Positions 39,263 through 47,339 of a stretch of 64,000 nt of DNA are shown one piece after another. Source of the DNA: Rheinheimera lutimaris (GTDB lineage: Bacteria > Pseudomonadota > Gammaproteobacteria > Enterobacterales > Alteromonadaceae); NCBI RefSeq assembly GCF_013283795.1, contig NZ_JABSOD010000006.1:124001-188000 (forward strand). The letters are read 5' to 3'. Each line of letters starts with the position of its first letter. Position 1 is the first letter of the stretch. A program made the position numbers and the translations under genes. Below the pieces are notes generated by a model, which saw only the letters and a program-made list of their open reading frames with translations, searched no databases and had not been told where the DNA came from.

Positions 39263-39526
39263 ATGGGTACTTGTAATCAACAGCATCGTCATTGGCCTTT
39301 TTTAGAATCATTACCACATGACCAAGGCGGCTATGGACGTCATAAATGTGCAGGTTGTGCTTACGAACTTGGTTATCAAGCCGGAGCTCGCAGGGATGAG
39401 CGATTACATATTGATTTGGATTCTTTACCTGAAAGCCAAGCTGGGACTGTTCGCCATAGAAGTCCACATGCTGCTTTTGCTAAAGGTTACTATGACGGTG
39501 TGCATTCAGCCTACAATCGTAGCTAA
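39263..39526 (+). CDS. Small protein with a duplicated AYxxGYxxG motif
   Basis: 87 residues behind a strong AAGGAG. The protein contains CAGC and the segment AYELGYQAG, which recurs near the C-terminus as AFAKGYYDG, an internal duplication of the pattern A-(Y/F)-x-x-G-Y-x-x-G. There is no signal peptide or membrane segment. I recognise no family. Its stop lies inside the first core of attC-like site 3, the usual cassette arrangement. Confidence 0.65.
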   Translation: MGTCNQQHRHWPFLESLPHDQGGYGRHKCAGCAYELGYQAGARRDERLHIDLDSLPESQAGTVRHRSPHAAFAKGYYDGVHSAYNRS

Positions 39527-39624
39527 CAAATAGTTTGATTTCATTTCAGCCATACACAACGTGGCCTCCTCGGGACTGTCTACACTGCGCTGCGGCATCC
39601 CATTATTAAAATGTTCTCTTAGGT
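39521..39624 (+). repeat. attC-like recombination site 3
   Basis: A 104-bp element begins AGCTAAC (6 of 7 to RYYYAAC), overlapping the stop of the preceding gene, and ends CTTAGGT (6 of 7 to GTTRRRY) 5 bp before the next start codon. The arms pair imperfectly (CTAA...TTT...AT on the left against the complementary right end). The GC-rich centre (GGCCTCCTCGGGAC, TGCGCTGCGGCATCCC) is like the middle of many attC sites in marine gammaproteobacteria. The GCTGCGGCATC string also occurs in site 1. Confidence 0.5.
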
Positions 39625-39629
39625 TTCTT

Positions 39630-40619
39630 ATGTTGAATAAGCTATATAAATATACTGCCTTGCGGTTAGAATTTTTTGATAATTTAATGATCAGAGCAAG
39701 TCAAAAATATGCTTTAAATGATCCGTTTGAGTTAATGCCAACCCAAAGTCATAAAAATAAAAATTTTTCTGATGATTCATATTTTGACTATGCAGTTGCA
39801 TCGTTATCCGAAACTAATAATAACCTATTAATGTGGTCACATTATGCGGATCAACATCAGGGGATTGTAATTGAATTCTATCCTAACAAGCCACTATTTG
39901 ACTCATATAAAAGCTTTGCTAAAACGAAATATGACTCTAATGTTGAAGGGGAGGTGATAGATGAAGAAGAAACAGAAAAAAGAAAAATTATTAATGCAGG
40001 TGTTGTTCAGCGTGTACGTTATAGCTCGATGCGGCCTAAATTAAATAAATATGAAACTCTATTAGAGCACTTTCTAGTCAAGAGTGAGGAATGGATTTAT
40101 GAAAAAGAGCATAGAGTTATCCTTCCTTTAGTTGCTGCAGATAAAGTGATAGTGCATGAAAAACACTTAGCAGAAATTGAAGAGTTGTCATACAGTGAAG
40201 AAGTGTTGGAAAAAACATATTTAGGGAAAAATATGTTTATGGTTAATTTCAAAGGTCCATTACTTGATGAATATAGAGCTCTATATAGCTATAACTCAGA
40301 CTATTTACCAGATGAAATAATGGAAGGGGCTTTTGTAGAAAGTATTATATACAGCTACTTGCAAAAAATATCTAAGGACTCATCTACAGTTTTCTTGTAT
40401 AAAGTTCCACCTGATGCTATTAAGGCTATTTACATCGGATGTAGAGTTGCTGAAAGTGAAAGGCAAATGGTTTTAGATAAAATAAAGAGTAAAAAAGACT
40501 TGTCACATATTTCTGTTTTTCAAGCCGAAACAAGTTCAAATCGTTTTGAGCTTAAGTTTAAGAAGGTGGCAAAGAATTTAATCGGAACTAAAAAATCATT
40601 TAACAATAAACGGGGTTAG
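39630..40619 (+). CDS. DUF2971 protein
   Basis: 329 residues from the ATG at 39630; the longer reading frame from 39561 is simply translated attC-like site. The family hallmark is the N-terminal LYKYT...LNDPFE and the central LMWSHYADQHQGIVIEF. DUF2971 proteins are common in islands and phage-defence neighbourhoods, but their activity is not established. Coding sequence is very AT-rich. The last bases read GGGGTTAGATAAAG, containing a perfect GTTAGAT core-like string at the stop. Confidence 0.8.
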   Translation: MLNKLYKYTALRLEFFDNLMIRASQKYALNDPFELMPTQSHKNKNFSDDSYFDYAVASLSETNNNLLMWSHYADQHQGIVIEFYPNKPLFDSYKSFAKTKYDSNVEGEVIDEEETEKRKIINAGVVQRVRYSSMRPKLNKYETLLEHFLVKSEEWIYEKEHRVILPLVAADKVIVHEKHLAEIEELSYSEEVLEKTYLGKNMFMVNFKGPLLDEYRALYSYNSDYLPDEIMEGAFVESIIYSYLQKISKDSSTVFLYKVPPDAIKAIYIGCRVAESERQMVLDKIKSKKDLSHISVFQAETSSNRFELKFKKVAKNLIGTKKSFNNKRG

Positions 40620-40659
40620 ATAAAGATAAAGGTAAGCTGCTGGAAGATATCATGTTTAA

Positions 40660-40930
40660 TTTTTATCTGACCTTGATAATTTAAACTGGAAAAATGAGTT
40701 AGAAAGGATAATTCCAATTGGTACTTCTAGGGAGCAGGCTATTAAATTACTGCAAGCTGTAGACCATAATGCTGCTGAAAATATGCTTTCAGGTAAATAT
40801 TGATTCAACATTAGAAACCATAGAAAGTAACGATCTTCCATGCAAGAGTTATGTGATTAAAGGTACAACAGAACTAACTAATTCTCTTGTCTCAGGGCAT
40901 TCAATAGCAATGGCAGGGCGTTGTTTATAG
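40660..40930 (+). pseudogene. Frameshifted remnant of an unknown gene
   Basis: The frame from 40660 encodes DNLNWKNELERIIPIGT, then SREQAIKLLQ and ends SGKY-stop at 40803. One extra base there, and the frame from 40802 continues DSTLETIESNDLPCKSYVI to a stop at 40930. Together this gives about 90 residues of normal-looking AT-rich coding sequence with a single frameshift and no clear start. The IPIGTSREQAI pattern recalls small secreted proteins but no family is certain. Confidence 0.5.
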
Positions 40931-40941
40931 ATGTCACCTGA

Positions 40942-41007
40942 CAAGCAAAATGGATTATCTCGGTAAGACGTTCGCGTAAGAGTGAGGTAGAGTTGTATGA
41001 AAACTAA
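40942..41007 (+). pseudogene. brnT: C-terminal remnant of a BrnT-type toxin
   Basis: Twenty-one codons before a stop read QAKWIISVRRSRKSEVELYE plus N. This matches the conserved C-terminal strand and helix of BrnT ribonuclease toxins (R/W-I-I-S-A-R-R-A-x-x-x-E-x-x-x-Y-E). It overlaps the BrnA start by 11 bp, the usual BrnT-BrnA overlap. Everything upstream of this segment is missing, and a stop precedes it in frame. Confidence 0.65.
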
Positions 41008-41267
41008 AGAGTTTGACACAAAATTCGATGAGGCGGCAGAGGACATCATTGATGACCTTGATATCACGACGGCACGCCGGGTAAATCAGGAAGCAAAGCG
41101 CATTAACGTTGATTTTCCTGCTTGGGTAGTTGAGTCGCTCGACCGTGAAGCTGCCCGAATAGGGGTCACTAGCCAATCCATTATTAATGGTTTGGCTAGT
41201 TGAGCGTTTGCGTGCCGAAGCGGCTAACAAACCGCTGAAAAGTGACACCGCAAGCGGCACACTGTAA
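40997..41267 (+). pseudogene. brnA: BrnA-type antitoxin broken by a one-base insertion
   Basis: The ATG frame encodes 68 residues of a BrnA/CopG antitoxin (MKTKEFDTKFDEA, INVDFPAWVVESLDREAARIGVTSQSII) and then ends early with NGLAS. Removing the T at 41188 restores the family sequence SIIKVWLVERLRAE and the frame runs on to 41267, ending AANKPLKSDTASGTL. The insertion therefore cuts off the last ribbon-helix-helix helix. The restored tail overlaps another CTAACAAA motif at 41224. Since the toxin partner is also truncated, the pair is dead. Confidence 0.75.
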
Positions 41268-41308
41268 GCGTAACACTATAGATACATCATCGAATAAACA
41301 GCAGGATT

Positions 41309-41605
41309 ATGTTTAAACTAAAACTTATTGCTGCAGCAATCAGCATCTTGGGCTTGCTGGTTTTCGCTTTTTTCGCCAACGAAGCCCGAAAGGAAGTGTA
41401 TTATCTTTGCGGCAATTTTAGTAAAGGCACTGCTTACTCAAGTGTGATCCGGCAATTAAATACGGTTAATTTGTCAGAATACAAGGTGGAAAACCTGCAG
41501 CAGGGTAAACGTGTTGTTCACAGCAGCGCACTGCATTTTCACTTGCTTAGCTGCGATATAGAATTTAACCCGCAAGAAAAGGTGGTTTTTGTTTCGTATG
41601 GTTAA
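41309..41605 (+). CDS. Small anchored or secreted protein, unknown function
   Basis: 98 residues with an N-terminal hydrophobic segment (residues 5-23, LIAAAISILGLLVFAFFA) acting as signal or anchor. Two cysteines (YLCGN, LLSCDIE) could form a disulfide outside the cytoplasm. AGGA precedes the ATG. Followed immediately by attC-like site 4. Confidence 0.6.
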   Translation: MFKLKLIAAAISILGLLVFAFFANEARKEVYYLCGNFSKGTAYSSVIRQLNTVNLSEYKVENLQQGKRVVHSSALHFHLLSCDIEFNPQEKVVFVSYG

Positions 41606-41692
41606 GCATAACAAGAGCAGTAAAATACGCCGACAGCGCGGCCTGAAACTCAACCTTTGCGCTGATTTCGGCCTGTGCTGCGGTTGTTAGGA
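41606..41692 (+). repeat. attC-like recombination site 4 (clearest)
   Basis: An 87-bp imperfect palindrome begins GCATAAC (R'' like) right after a stop codon and ends GTTAGGA (6 of 7 to GTTRRRY) 7 bp before the next ATG. TAACAAGAGCAG at the left pairs with CTGCGGTTGTTA at the right in 10 of 12 positions, and CGCCGA / CAGCGC segments continue the pairing inward. Size, position and core sequences all fit an integron attC site. Confidence 0.6.
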
Positions 41693-41698
41693 GTATTT

Positions 41699-41956
41699 AT
41701 GATAAACGGGCGTCCGGGTGATCATCCCCTGACAGACATTTTGCACTACGAAACATCAGAGTTCGGAAGTGATGTACGAATGTTGGTAAAACGAATGGCG
41801 ATACACCAGAAATTTCCTCAGGTGCGTATAGACGTCACGAAAGTACTTATGGAGTGCTCTCCCTATGGAAATAGCAAAGATCCAAAGTCTCTCGACGCGG
41901 AGGCAATGCAACGATTGCTGGCAATAGAAACTCAAATGACTGGTGCATCATCGTGA
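41699..41956 (+). CDS. Small protein, unknown function
   Basis: 85 residues from the ATG at 41699 with AGGAG 5 bp upstream; the longer frame from 41675 starts inside attC-like site 4. It has a predicted mixed fold (DHPLTDILHYE, DVRMLVKRMAIHQKFP), no signal or membrane segment, and no recognisable family. It is the gene directly downstream of the clearest attC-like site and so the likely next cassette. Confidence 0.6.
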   Translation: MINGRPGDHPLTDILHYETSEFGSDVRMLVKRMAIHQKFPQVRIDVTKVLMECSPYGNSKDPKSLDAEAMQRLLAIETQMTGASS

Positions 41957-42100
41957 GCATGCAGCCCATAGACAAAGCTTAGTAATCGCGGTTTTCTGCT
42001 GCAGGGACAGCCAACATCTGCGTCTTTGTATGGCGTTGGCTGGTCATGCAGATGGTCTTGTGCAATAGTTGGTTATATATGTGACAGGGAATTATGAGTT

Positions 42101-42487
42101 ATGGACTTTTCGCTTCATAGTTACGTAGATTTAGCGCTAATTCTGTTGGTAGCTTTTGTGTTAATGCTTCCGCGCTCAAGTAATTCATACGAGGATGTCG
42201 CTATCCCCACTCAGTCTGGTGCTATATGTAAATGTGCACGGCGATATGACCTAATTTTGCACGACGATCAAACAGTTACATTCGGAAGAACAAACCAAAG
42301 TTTTTCTGTTTCGGACATAGCGGCAATAACTGACTATTTATACGGGCCATTTATGAATTTTAGCCCTGTATATGGTGTTGTTACTGTAAGAGCTAACAAA
42401 AACGTTAGTTTTAGCACTTTATTCACGTTGACGGAGCAGCTGAAAAACAACGGTGCAGAGATCGTTGCGTGGAGCAGGTTGCAGTAA
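42101..42487 (+). CDS. ExbD/TolR-like small membrane protein
   Basis: 128 residues. One membrane segment at about 8-24 (DLALILLVAFVLML) includes the Asp that begins the ExbD/TolR transmembrane helix. A periplasmic domain follows whose last part (VVTVRANKNVSFSTLFTLTEQLKNNGAEIVAWS) fits the ExbD fold (V-x-I-x-A-D...L-x-x-L...G). ExbD normally works with ExbB in proton-driven motors, but no ExbB gene is adjacent. No strong ribosome-binding site. The 144-bp gap before it holds inverted GCCAAC/GTTGGC arms. Confidence 0.5.
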   Translation: MDFSLHSYVDLALILLVAFVLMLPRSSNSYEDVAIPTQSGAICKCARRYDLILHDDQTVTFGRTNQSFSVSDIAAITDYLYGPFMNFSPVYGVVTVRANKNVSFSTLFTLTEQLKNNGAEIVAWSRLQ

Positions 42488-42529
42488 TTGATGAGGCTTA
42501 ACTTTATGAGTAAGAACACTCCTTAATTT

Positions 42530-42865
42530 ATGATTACAGTCGGATCTGTCCTCTCTATGCCTACACGTCCTTGTGATCACTCTTTGGGATTGCAGGACGA
42601 CAGCGTTTTTATTGATTTGAATATAGATAACAAAAAATGCTTCTATTTAGTTCGTATATCTTTTGATGGTTATGGTTGCTGCAGGCTAAGTGAGTCAGAG
42701 CAAAGACAAAGTGTTATGAACCTTCAAGACTCTCAGCGGCTTAAATTACTCTTAGACTCAAGAGATTTTAAGAATCCATCTATTGGCGTGATAATTGGTC
42801 GTTTTCTTCATGAAATTAAAGATCTTGTTTGGGAGGATGCTCTTATAGAGCACAACCTCATATAA
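42530..42865 (+). CDS. Small protein, unknown function
   Basis: 111 residues, soluble, AT-rich coding. Segments such as DSVFIDLNIDNKKCFYLVRISFDGYGCCRL look like a beta-rich domain followed by helices. There is no clear ribosome-binding site and no recognised family. It is the last gene of the accessory block before the shared terminator with asnS. Confidence 0.5.
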   Translation: MITVGSVLSMPTRPCDHSLGLQDDSVFIDLNIDNKKCFYLVRISFDGYGCCRLSESEQRQSVMNLQDSQRLKLLLDSRDFKNPSIGVIIGRFLHEIKDLVWEDALIEHNLI

Positions 42866-42944
42866 GCATACAGCAAATAAAGCGTTCAAATTTGCCCACT
42901 TTACCAGCTGTGCAAGCAACTTGAATAATCCTCACTTTGAGCAA

Positions 42945-42976
42945 TAAAAAAGGCGCTGTTTAAAGCGCCTTTTTTT
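42945..42976. terminator. Bidirectional terminator at the right edge of the accessory block
   Basis: AAAAAAGGCGCT, a GTTTA loop, and AAGCGCCTTTTTTT form a strong stem with A-run and U-run on the two sides, 22 bp downstream of asnS on its strand. It separates the island genes from asnS. Confidence 0.9.
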
Positions 42977-42998
42977 GTATTTTGTGCATCGGGAGTTA

Positions 42999-44399
42999 TT
43001 AAAACTCAGCGTTGCCCGGTGTACGCGGGAAGGCGATTACGTCGCGCACGTTACCTACACCGGTAACGTAAGATACTAAACGCTCAAAGCCTAAACCAAA
43101 ACCGGCGTGTGGCACTGTGCCGTAACGGCGCAGGTCGCGGTACCAGCTGTAGTCTTCTTTATCCAGGCCCATTTCCGCTAAACGCTTATCAAACTCTTCC
43201 AGACGCTCTTCACGCTGGCTGCCACCGATAATTTCACCGATACCCGGTGCTAATACGTCCATCGCCGCTACGGTTTTGCCGTCGGCATTTAAGCGCATAT
43301 AAAAGGCTTTAATGTCTTTCGGGTAGTTTTGCATAATGATCGGTGCGCCGATGTGCTCTTCAGCCAGATAGCGCTCGTGCTCAGATTGCAAATCGACACC
43401 CCATTCCACAGGGTATTCGAATTTCTTACCGCAGGTTTTTAAAATCTCGATAGCGTCGGTGTAATCCATCCGCACAAAAGACGAGTCAACCAACTGCTGT
43501 AACCGGGTTACGGCGGTAGGGTCGATACGCTCGGCAAAAAAGGCCATATCATCAGCGCGCTCGGTCAGTACGGCTTTACAGACGTATTTGAGCATATCTT
43601 CTGCCAGCTGGGCGATGTCTTTTAATTCAGCAAAGGCCACTTCCGGTTCAATCATCCAAAACTCGGCTAAGTGACGGCTGGTGTTGGAGTTCTCGGCACG
43701 GAAAGTCGGGCCGAAGGTGTAAATTTTTGACATGGCACAAGCATAGGTTTCGCCGTTTAACTGGCCGGATACGGTTAAGAAGGTTTCTTTACCGAAGAAA
43801 TCTTTGCTGTAATCAATATTGCCTTTATCAGTGCGCGGCAGGTTTTCCAGATCCAGCGTGCTGATGCGGAACATCTCACCGGCGCCCTCGGCGTCTGAGC
43901 CGGTAATAATAGGCGTGCTGATCCAGTAATAGCCTTGCTCATGGAAAAAGCGGTGTACCGCCTGAGCTAAACAATGCCTAACCCGGGTAACTGCACCCAT
44001 AATGTTGGTGCGGGCGCGCAGGTGCGCGTGTTCACGCAGGTATTCCATACTGTGACGTTTGGGCGCCATAGGGTAGGTGTCCGGATTTTCAACCCAGCCT
44101 AATACGTCAACCACAGTGGCCTGCAGTTCAAATGCCTGGCCCTGGCCTTCAGAACGTGCCACAGTGCCGGTTACCGCCACTGAGCATGAAGTGGTCAGGC
44201 GTTTTACTTCCGCTTCGTAATTAGGTAAGTCAGAAGGGGCTACGGCCTGTACCGCATCGAAGCAGCTGCCATCATGAATAGCTAAAAAGGAAATACCGGC
44301 TTTTGAATCGCGGCGGGTGCGGATCCAGCCTTTAACGGTGATTGATTCACCAACGGCATAGCGACCAGCTAAAACATCTTTAATAACGGCGTGCGTCAT
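42999..44399 (-). CDS. asnS: Asparaginyl-tRNA synthetase
   Basis: Class II synthetase that charges tRNA-Asn. 466 residues from the ATG at 44399, with GGAG upstream; the longer reading frame above this start is noncoding. An N-terminal OB-fold anticodon domain ([15 protein letters not shown]) is followed by the catalytic core with motif 2 [21 protein letters not shown] and motif 3 [10 protein letters not shown]. An essential core gene, so the accessory block ends before it. Confidence 0.97.
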   Translation of the reverse strand: MTHAVIKDVLAGRYAVGESITVKGWIRTRRDSKAGISFLAIHDGSCFDAVQAVAPSDLPNYEAEVKRLTTSCSVAVTGTVARSEGQGQAFELQATVVDVLGWVENPDTYPMAPKRHSMEYLREHAHLRARTNIMGAVTRVRHCLAQAVHRFFHEQGYYWISTPIITGSDAEGAGEMFRISTLDLENLPRTDKGNIDYSKDFFGKETFLTVSGQLNGETYACAMSKIYTFGPTFRAENSNTSRHLAEFWMIEPEVAFAELKDIAQLAEDMLKYVCKAVLTERADDMAFFAERIDPTAVTRLQQLVDSSFVRMDYTDAIEILKTCGKKFEYPVEWGVDLQSEHERYLAEEHIGAPIIMQNYPKDIKAFYMRLNADGKTVAAMDVLAPGIGEIIGGSQREERLEEFDKRLAEMGLDKEDYSWYRDLRRYGTVPHAGFGLGFERLVSYVTGVGNVRDVIAFPRTPGNAEF

Positions 44400-44499
44400 G
44401 CAACAAACTCCAGAGGGTGTAAACTTAGACAACTGCGTAAAGCGGTAATGATACTGAGCCAGGCGCACAAAACAAGTAAAAGTTATCAGGACTTTAAAA

Positions 44500-44874
44500 T
44501 TGACCACAGAGCAGGAAAAACCGGAAAAATATGAGCGTCGCCAGGGGCCGGATCTGTTATGCCGCGCCTTTAGCTGGCTGGCTATATTGGGCTGGGTATT
44601 ATTTATTGCCGGCATGGTGCTGGCACATTATGCCAGGCCGGAGCTGGATACCGGGCTGGTGCGCTATTGGGGCATTGAAATCCGCAGTGACTGGCACCCT
44701 AAGTTAACCGTGTATCTGCAGTATTTGCTGTGGGCGGTGGCACTGGTCAGTGCTTTGAGCTTATCGCTTAACCGGTTGCGTTTGCGCCGCAGGGGCGATC
44801 ATCTGCATGTTAATATTGTTATGCTGTTACTCAGCAGCATTGGCTTGCTGCTGTACCTGTACCGGCAGGTCTGA
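44500..44874 (+). CDS. Small membrane protein, unknown function
   Basis: 124 residues from a TTG start with AGGA about 10 bp upstream. Three membrane segments (about 25-43, 71-90 and 104-121) with a charged N-terminus ([17 protein letters not shown]) and a basic loop (NRLRLRRRG). No family recognised. Divergent from asnS. Confidence 0.6.
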   Translation: MTTEQEKPEKYERRQGPDLLCRAFSWLAILGWVLFIAGMVLAHYARPELDTGLVRYWGIEIRSDWHPKLTVYLQYLLWAVALVSALSLSLNRLRLRRRGDHLHVNIVMLLLSSIGLLLYLYRQV

Positions 44875-44918
44875 TTTTTAAGGTATGAGTTGTGAGTTTT
44901 AAGGGATGAGTTTTGAGT

Positions 44919-46190
44919 TTATACTCCGCTTACCTTGCGCATGGCTGAGGTAAGTTGGCTTAGCTGCTCCGGGCGGATAATAAACGGCGGCATTACGTAA
45001 ATAAGCTTGTTAAACGGCCGGATCCACACCCCCAGCTCAACAAACTGCTGCTGCAGTGCACCCACATCGACCTTGTTATGCATCTCCAGCACCCCTATAG
45101 CCCCCAGCACCCGCACGTCTTTTACCAGCGGTGATTGGCGGCAAGCGGCCAGTTCCTGTTTTAACTGTTGCTCAATAGCAGTTACCTGCTGTCGCCAGTC
45201 GCCTTGTGCAATCAGCGCTAAACTGGCACAGGCCACCGCACACGCCAGCGGGTTGGCCATAAACGTAGGGCCGTGCATTAAACCGCCGGCCTGGCTTAGG
45301 CTGATACCACGGGCCACTTCATCTGTGCACAGTGTAGCCGCCAGCGTGATATAACCACCGCTGAGTGCTTTACCCACGCACATAATATCCGGCTGAATAA
45401 CGGCATGTTCACAAGCAAACAGCTTGCCGCTGCGGCCAAAGCCGGTGGCAATTTCGTCGGCAATTAACAGCACCTGGTATTGATCGCACAGGGCGCGGGC
45501 GCGGCGTAAATACTCCGGGTGATAAAAGCGCATACCGCCGTAGCCCTGTACTATGGGTTCTAAAATCAGCGCGGCGATTTCAGAGTGGTTTTCTGCCAGC
45601 AATTGCTGCAGCGGCGCGATGTCACTTTCCAAAAACTCACCGTTAAAGCGGCTTTGCGGTGCCGGTAAAAAATAATGCTGTGGCAGCAGGGCGGCGAACA
45701 TATCGTGCATGCCGTCTACCGGGTCACATACCGCCATGGCGGCAAAGGTATCGCCGTGATAGCCCTTGCGCAGGCTAATCAGCTTTTGTTTTTGCGGTGT
45801 GCTGCTTGCCAGCCAGTACTGCAGCGCCATTTTTATCGCCACTTCTACCGCAATAGAGCCGCTGTCGGCCAAAAATACCTTGGTTAAATTTTGCGGCACC
45901 ATACTCAACAGCTGCTTGCATAGCTCAACGGCCGGCTGGTGGGTAATGCCGCCAAACATTACATGCGCCATTTTGGCCAGCTGCGCTGTAACTGCAGCGT
46001 TAAGAGCAGGGTGGTTGTAGCCATGCACCGCCGACCACCAGGATGCGGTGCCGTCGATTAAACGCTGACCATTTTCCAGCACCAGCTCGCAGCCATCAGC
46101 GGCTACCACCGGATACACCGGCAACGGCTCTTGCATCGAGGTGTAGGGGTGCCAGATATGGGCGCGATCAAAAGCCAAATCAATGCTCAT
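44919..46190 (-). CDS. bioA: Adenosylmethionine-8-amino-7-oxononanoate aminotransferase
   Basis: Third step of biotin synthesis: transfers an amino group from S-adenosylmethionine to KAPA to make DAPA. 423 residues of the PLP class III fold: [17 protein letters not shown] at the start is typical of Bio[16 protein letters not shown] precedes the PLP lysine in [11 protein letters not shown], and [14 protein letters not shown] follows. Divergent from bioB, as in E. coli, so one regulatory region controls both arms. Confidence 0.96.
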   Translation of the reverse strand: MSIDLAFDRAHIWHPYTSMQEPLPVYPVVAADGCELVLENGQRLIDGTASWWSAVHGYNHPALNAAVTAQLAKMAHVMFGGITHQPAVELCKQLLSMVPQNLTKVFLADSGSIAVEVAIKMALQYWLASSTPQKQKLISLRKGYHGDTFAAMAVCDPVDGMHDMFAALLPQHYFLPAPQSRFNGEFLESDIAPLQQLLAENHSEIAALILEPIVQGYGGMRFYHPEYLRRARALCDQYQVLLIADEIATGFGRSGKLFACEHAVIQPDIMCVGKALSGGYITLAATLCTDEVARGISLSQAGGLMHGPTFMANPLACAVACASLALIAQGDWRQQVTAIEQQLKQELAACRQSPLVKDVRVLGAIGVLEMHNKVDVGALQQQFVELGVWIRPFNKLIYVMPPFIIRPEQLSQLTSAMRKVSGV

Positions 46191-46227
46191 TATTTAACCT
46201 GCAGTAAAGTTTTAATTCTGGTCAGCG

Positions 46228-46255
46228 TTGACAACGCCAAGGTGGCGGTTAGACT
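46228..46255 (+). promoter_or_regulatory. Promoter of the bioBFCD arm in the bidirectional bio control region
   Basis: TTGACA (46228-46233) and TAGACT (46250-46255) are separated by 16 bp, 42 bp before the bioB start. The region lies between the divergent bioA and bioB genes, where BirA usually binds. A clear BirA operator (TTGTAAACC and its inverse) was not found; GGTTAGAC at 46247 is at best a half-site. Confidence 0.5.
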
Positions 46256-46296
46256 AGCCGAAAACACCTTTAACCTCAATTTAAACAGGGATTTTT

Positions 46297-47337
46297 ATGC
46301 AGGCTGTTGTCCGCCACGATTGGACCCTCGCGCAGGTCAATGCACTTTATGCGCTGCCGTTTAACGATTTATTGTTTCAGGCGCAAACCGTGCACCGCCA
46401 GCACTTTAAACCGAATGAAGTTCAGGTGAGTACCTTATTGTCGATTAAAACCGGCGCCTGTGCCGAAGACTGCAAATATTGCCCGCAAAGCGGCCACTAC
46501 AATACCGGGCTGGAGCGTGAGCGCCTGTTAGAGGTAGAAAAAGTATTAACCCAGGCTAAAGCGGCAAAAGAAAAAGGCGCCAGCCGCTTTTGTATGGGCG
46601 CAGCCTGGACTAACCCGAAGCAGCGCGATATGCCGTACATTATTGAAATGGTGCAGGGCGTAAAAGCGTTGGGGCTGGAAACCTGTATGACACTGGGCAT
46701 GTTAACCGGTGAGCAGGCGACAACCCTGGCTGGCGCCGGGCTGGATTACTACAACCACAACCTGGATACCTCACCGGAGTTTTACGGTGAAATTATTACC
46801 ACCCGTACCTATCAGGACCGGTTAGATACTTTAACCCATGTGCGCGATGCCGGTATGAAAGTCTGCTGCGGCGGTATTTTGGGTATGGGCGAGAGCGCGA
46901 ACGATCGCTCAGCACTGTTGATGCAACTGGCTAATTTACCCGAGCACCCGCAAAGTGTGCCGATTAATATGCTGGTAAAGGTAGCCGGTACACCGCTTGA
47001 GAACGTTGATGATTTAGACGCCTTTGAGTTTATCCGTACCATAGCAGTGGCGCGTATTATGTTGCCGCAAAGCCATGTGCGCTTATCGGCCGGCCGTGCA
47101 CGGATGAACGAGCAAATGCAGGCACTGTGTTTCTTTGCCGGTGCTAACTCGATTTTCTACGGCGATAAACTGCTGACCACCGATAACCCCGAAGCCGACG
47201 CCGATATGCTGTTATTTGCCAAGCTGGGTATTCAGCCGGAGCAGCGCCATGATGTGTCTGACGAAGCGCACGAGCTGGCATTGGCCGATGCGATAAAAGA
47301 TCAGGTTAACCCGCCGCTGTTTCACGCGGCGCAGTAA
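46297..47337 (+). CDS. bioB: Biotin synthase
   Basis: Radical-SAM enzyme that inserts sulfur into dethiobiotin. 346 residues with the CxxxCxxC cluster motif in [16 protein letters not shown] and the conserved [30 protein letters not shown] and RLSAGRARM (Arg ligand of the 2Fe-2S cluster). AGGGA precedes the ATG. First gene of bioB-bioF-bioC-bioD; only 2 bp separate it from bioF. Confidence 0.97.
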   Translation: MQAVVRHDWTLAQVNALYALPFNDLLFQAQTVHRQHFKPNEVQVSTLLSIKTGACAEDCKYCPQSGHYNTGLERERLLEVEKVLTQAKAAKEKGASRFCMGAAWTNPKQRDMPYIIEMVQGVKALGLETCMTLGMLTGEQATTLAGAGLDYYNHNLDTSPEFYGEIITTRTYQDRLDTLTHVRDAGMKVCCGGILGMGESANDRSALLMQLANLPEHPQSVPINMLVKVAGTPLENVDDLDAFEFIRTIAVARIMLPQSHVRLSAGRARMNEQMQALCFFAGANSIFYGDKLLTTDNPEADADMLLFAKLGIQPEQRHDVSDEAHELALADAIKDQVNPPLFHAAQ

Positions 47338-47339
47338 AG

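Noticed and set aside
39561-39629. Upstream extension of the DUF2971 gene
   Set aside because: The 23 extra residues are translated attC-like sequence; the family N-terminus begins at the ATG at 39630.
40598-40621. Perfect RYYYAAC and GTTRRRY strings (ATTTAAC, GTTAGAT) at the end of the DUF2971 gene
   Set aside because: They are only 10 bp apart with no palindrome between them, too short for an attC site, and may be chance or a deletion remnant.
34591-42944. Prophage or transposon origin of the AT-rich block
   Set aside because: No integrase, transposase, capsid, tail or portal gene and no terminal repeats were recognised.
44400-44615. 72-residue upstream extension of asnS
   Set aside because: Family length and a GGAG site support the ATG at 44399. 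The extension is antisense to the small membrane-protein gene starting at 44500.
44875-44918. Short tandem-like repeat (ATGAGTT...GAGTTTTAA) between a small membrane-protein gene and bioA
   Set aside because: Only two imperfect copies of about 20 bp; too little to call a functional repeat.
46191-46296. BirA operator between bioA and bioB
   Set aside because: No pair of TTGTAAACC-type half-sites with proper spacing was found; only a loose GGTTAGAC half-match, so it was not listed as a separate site.
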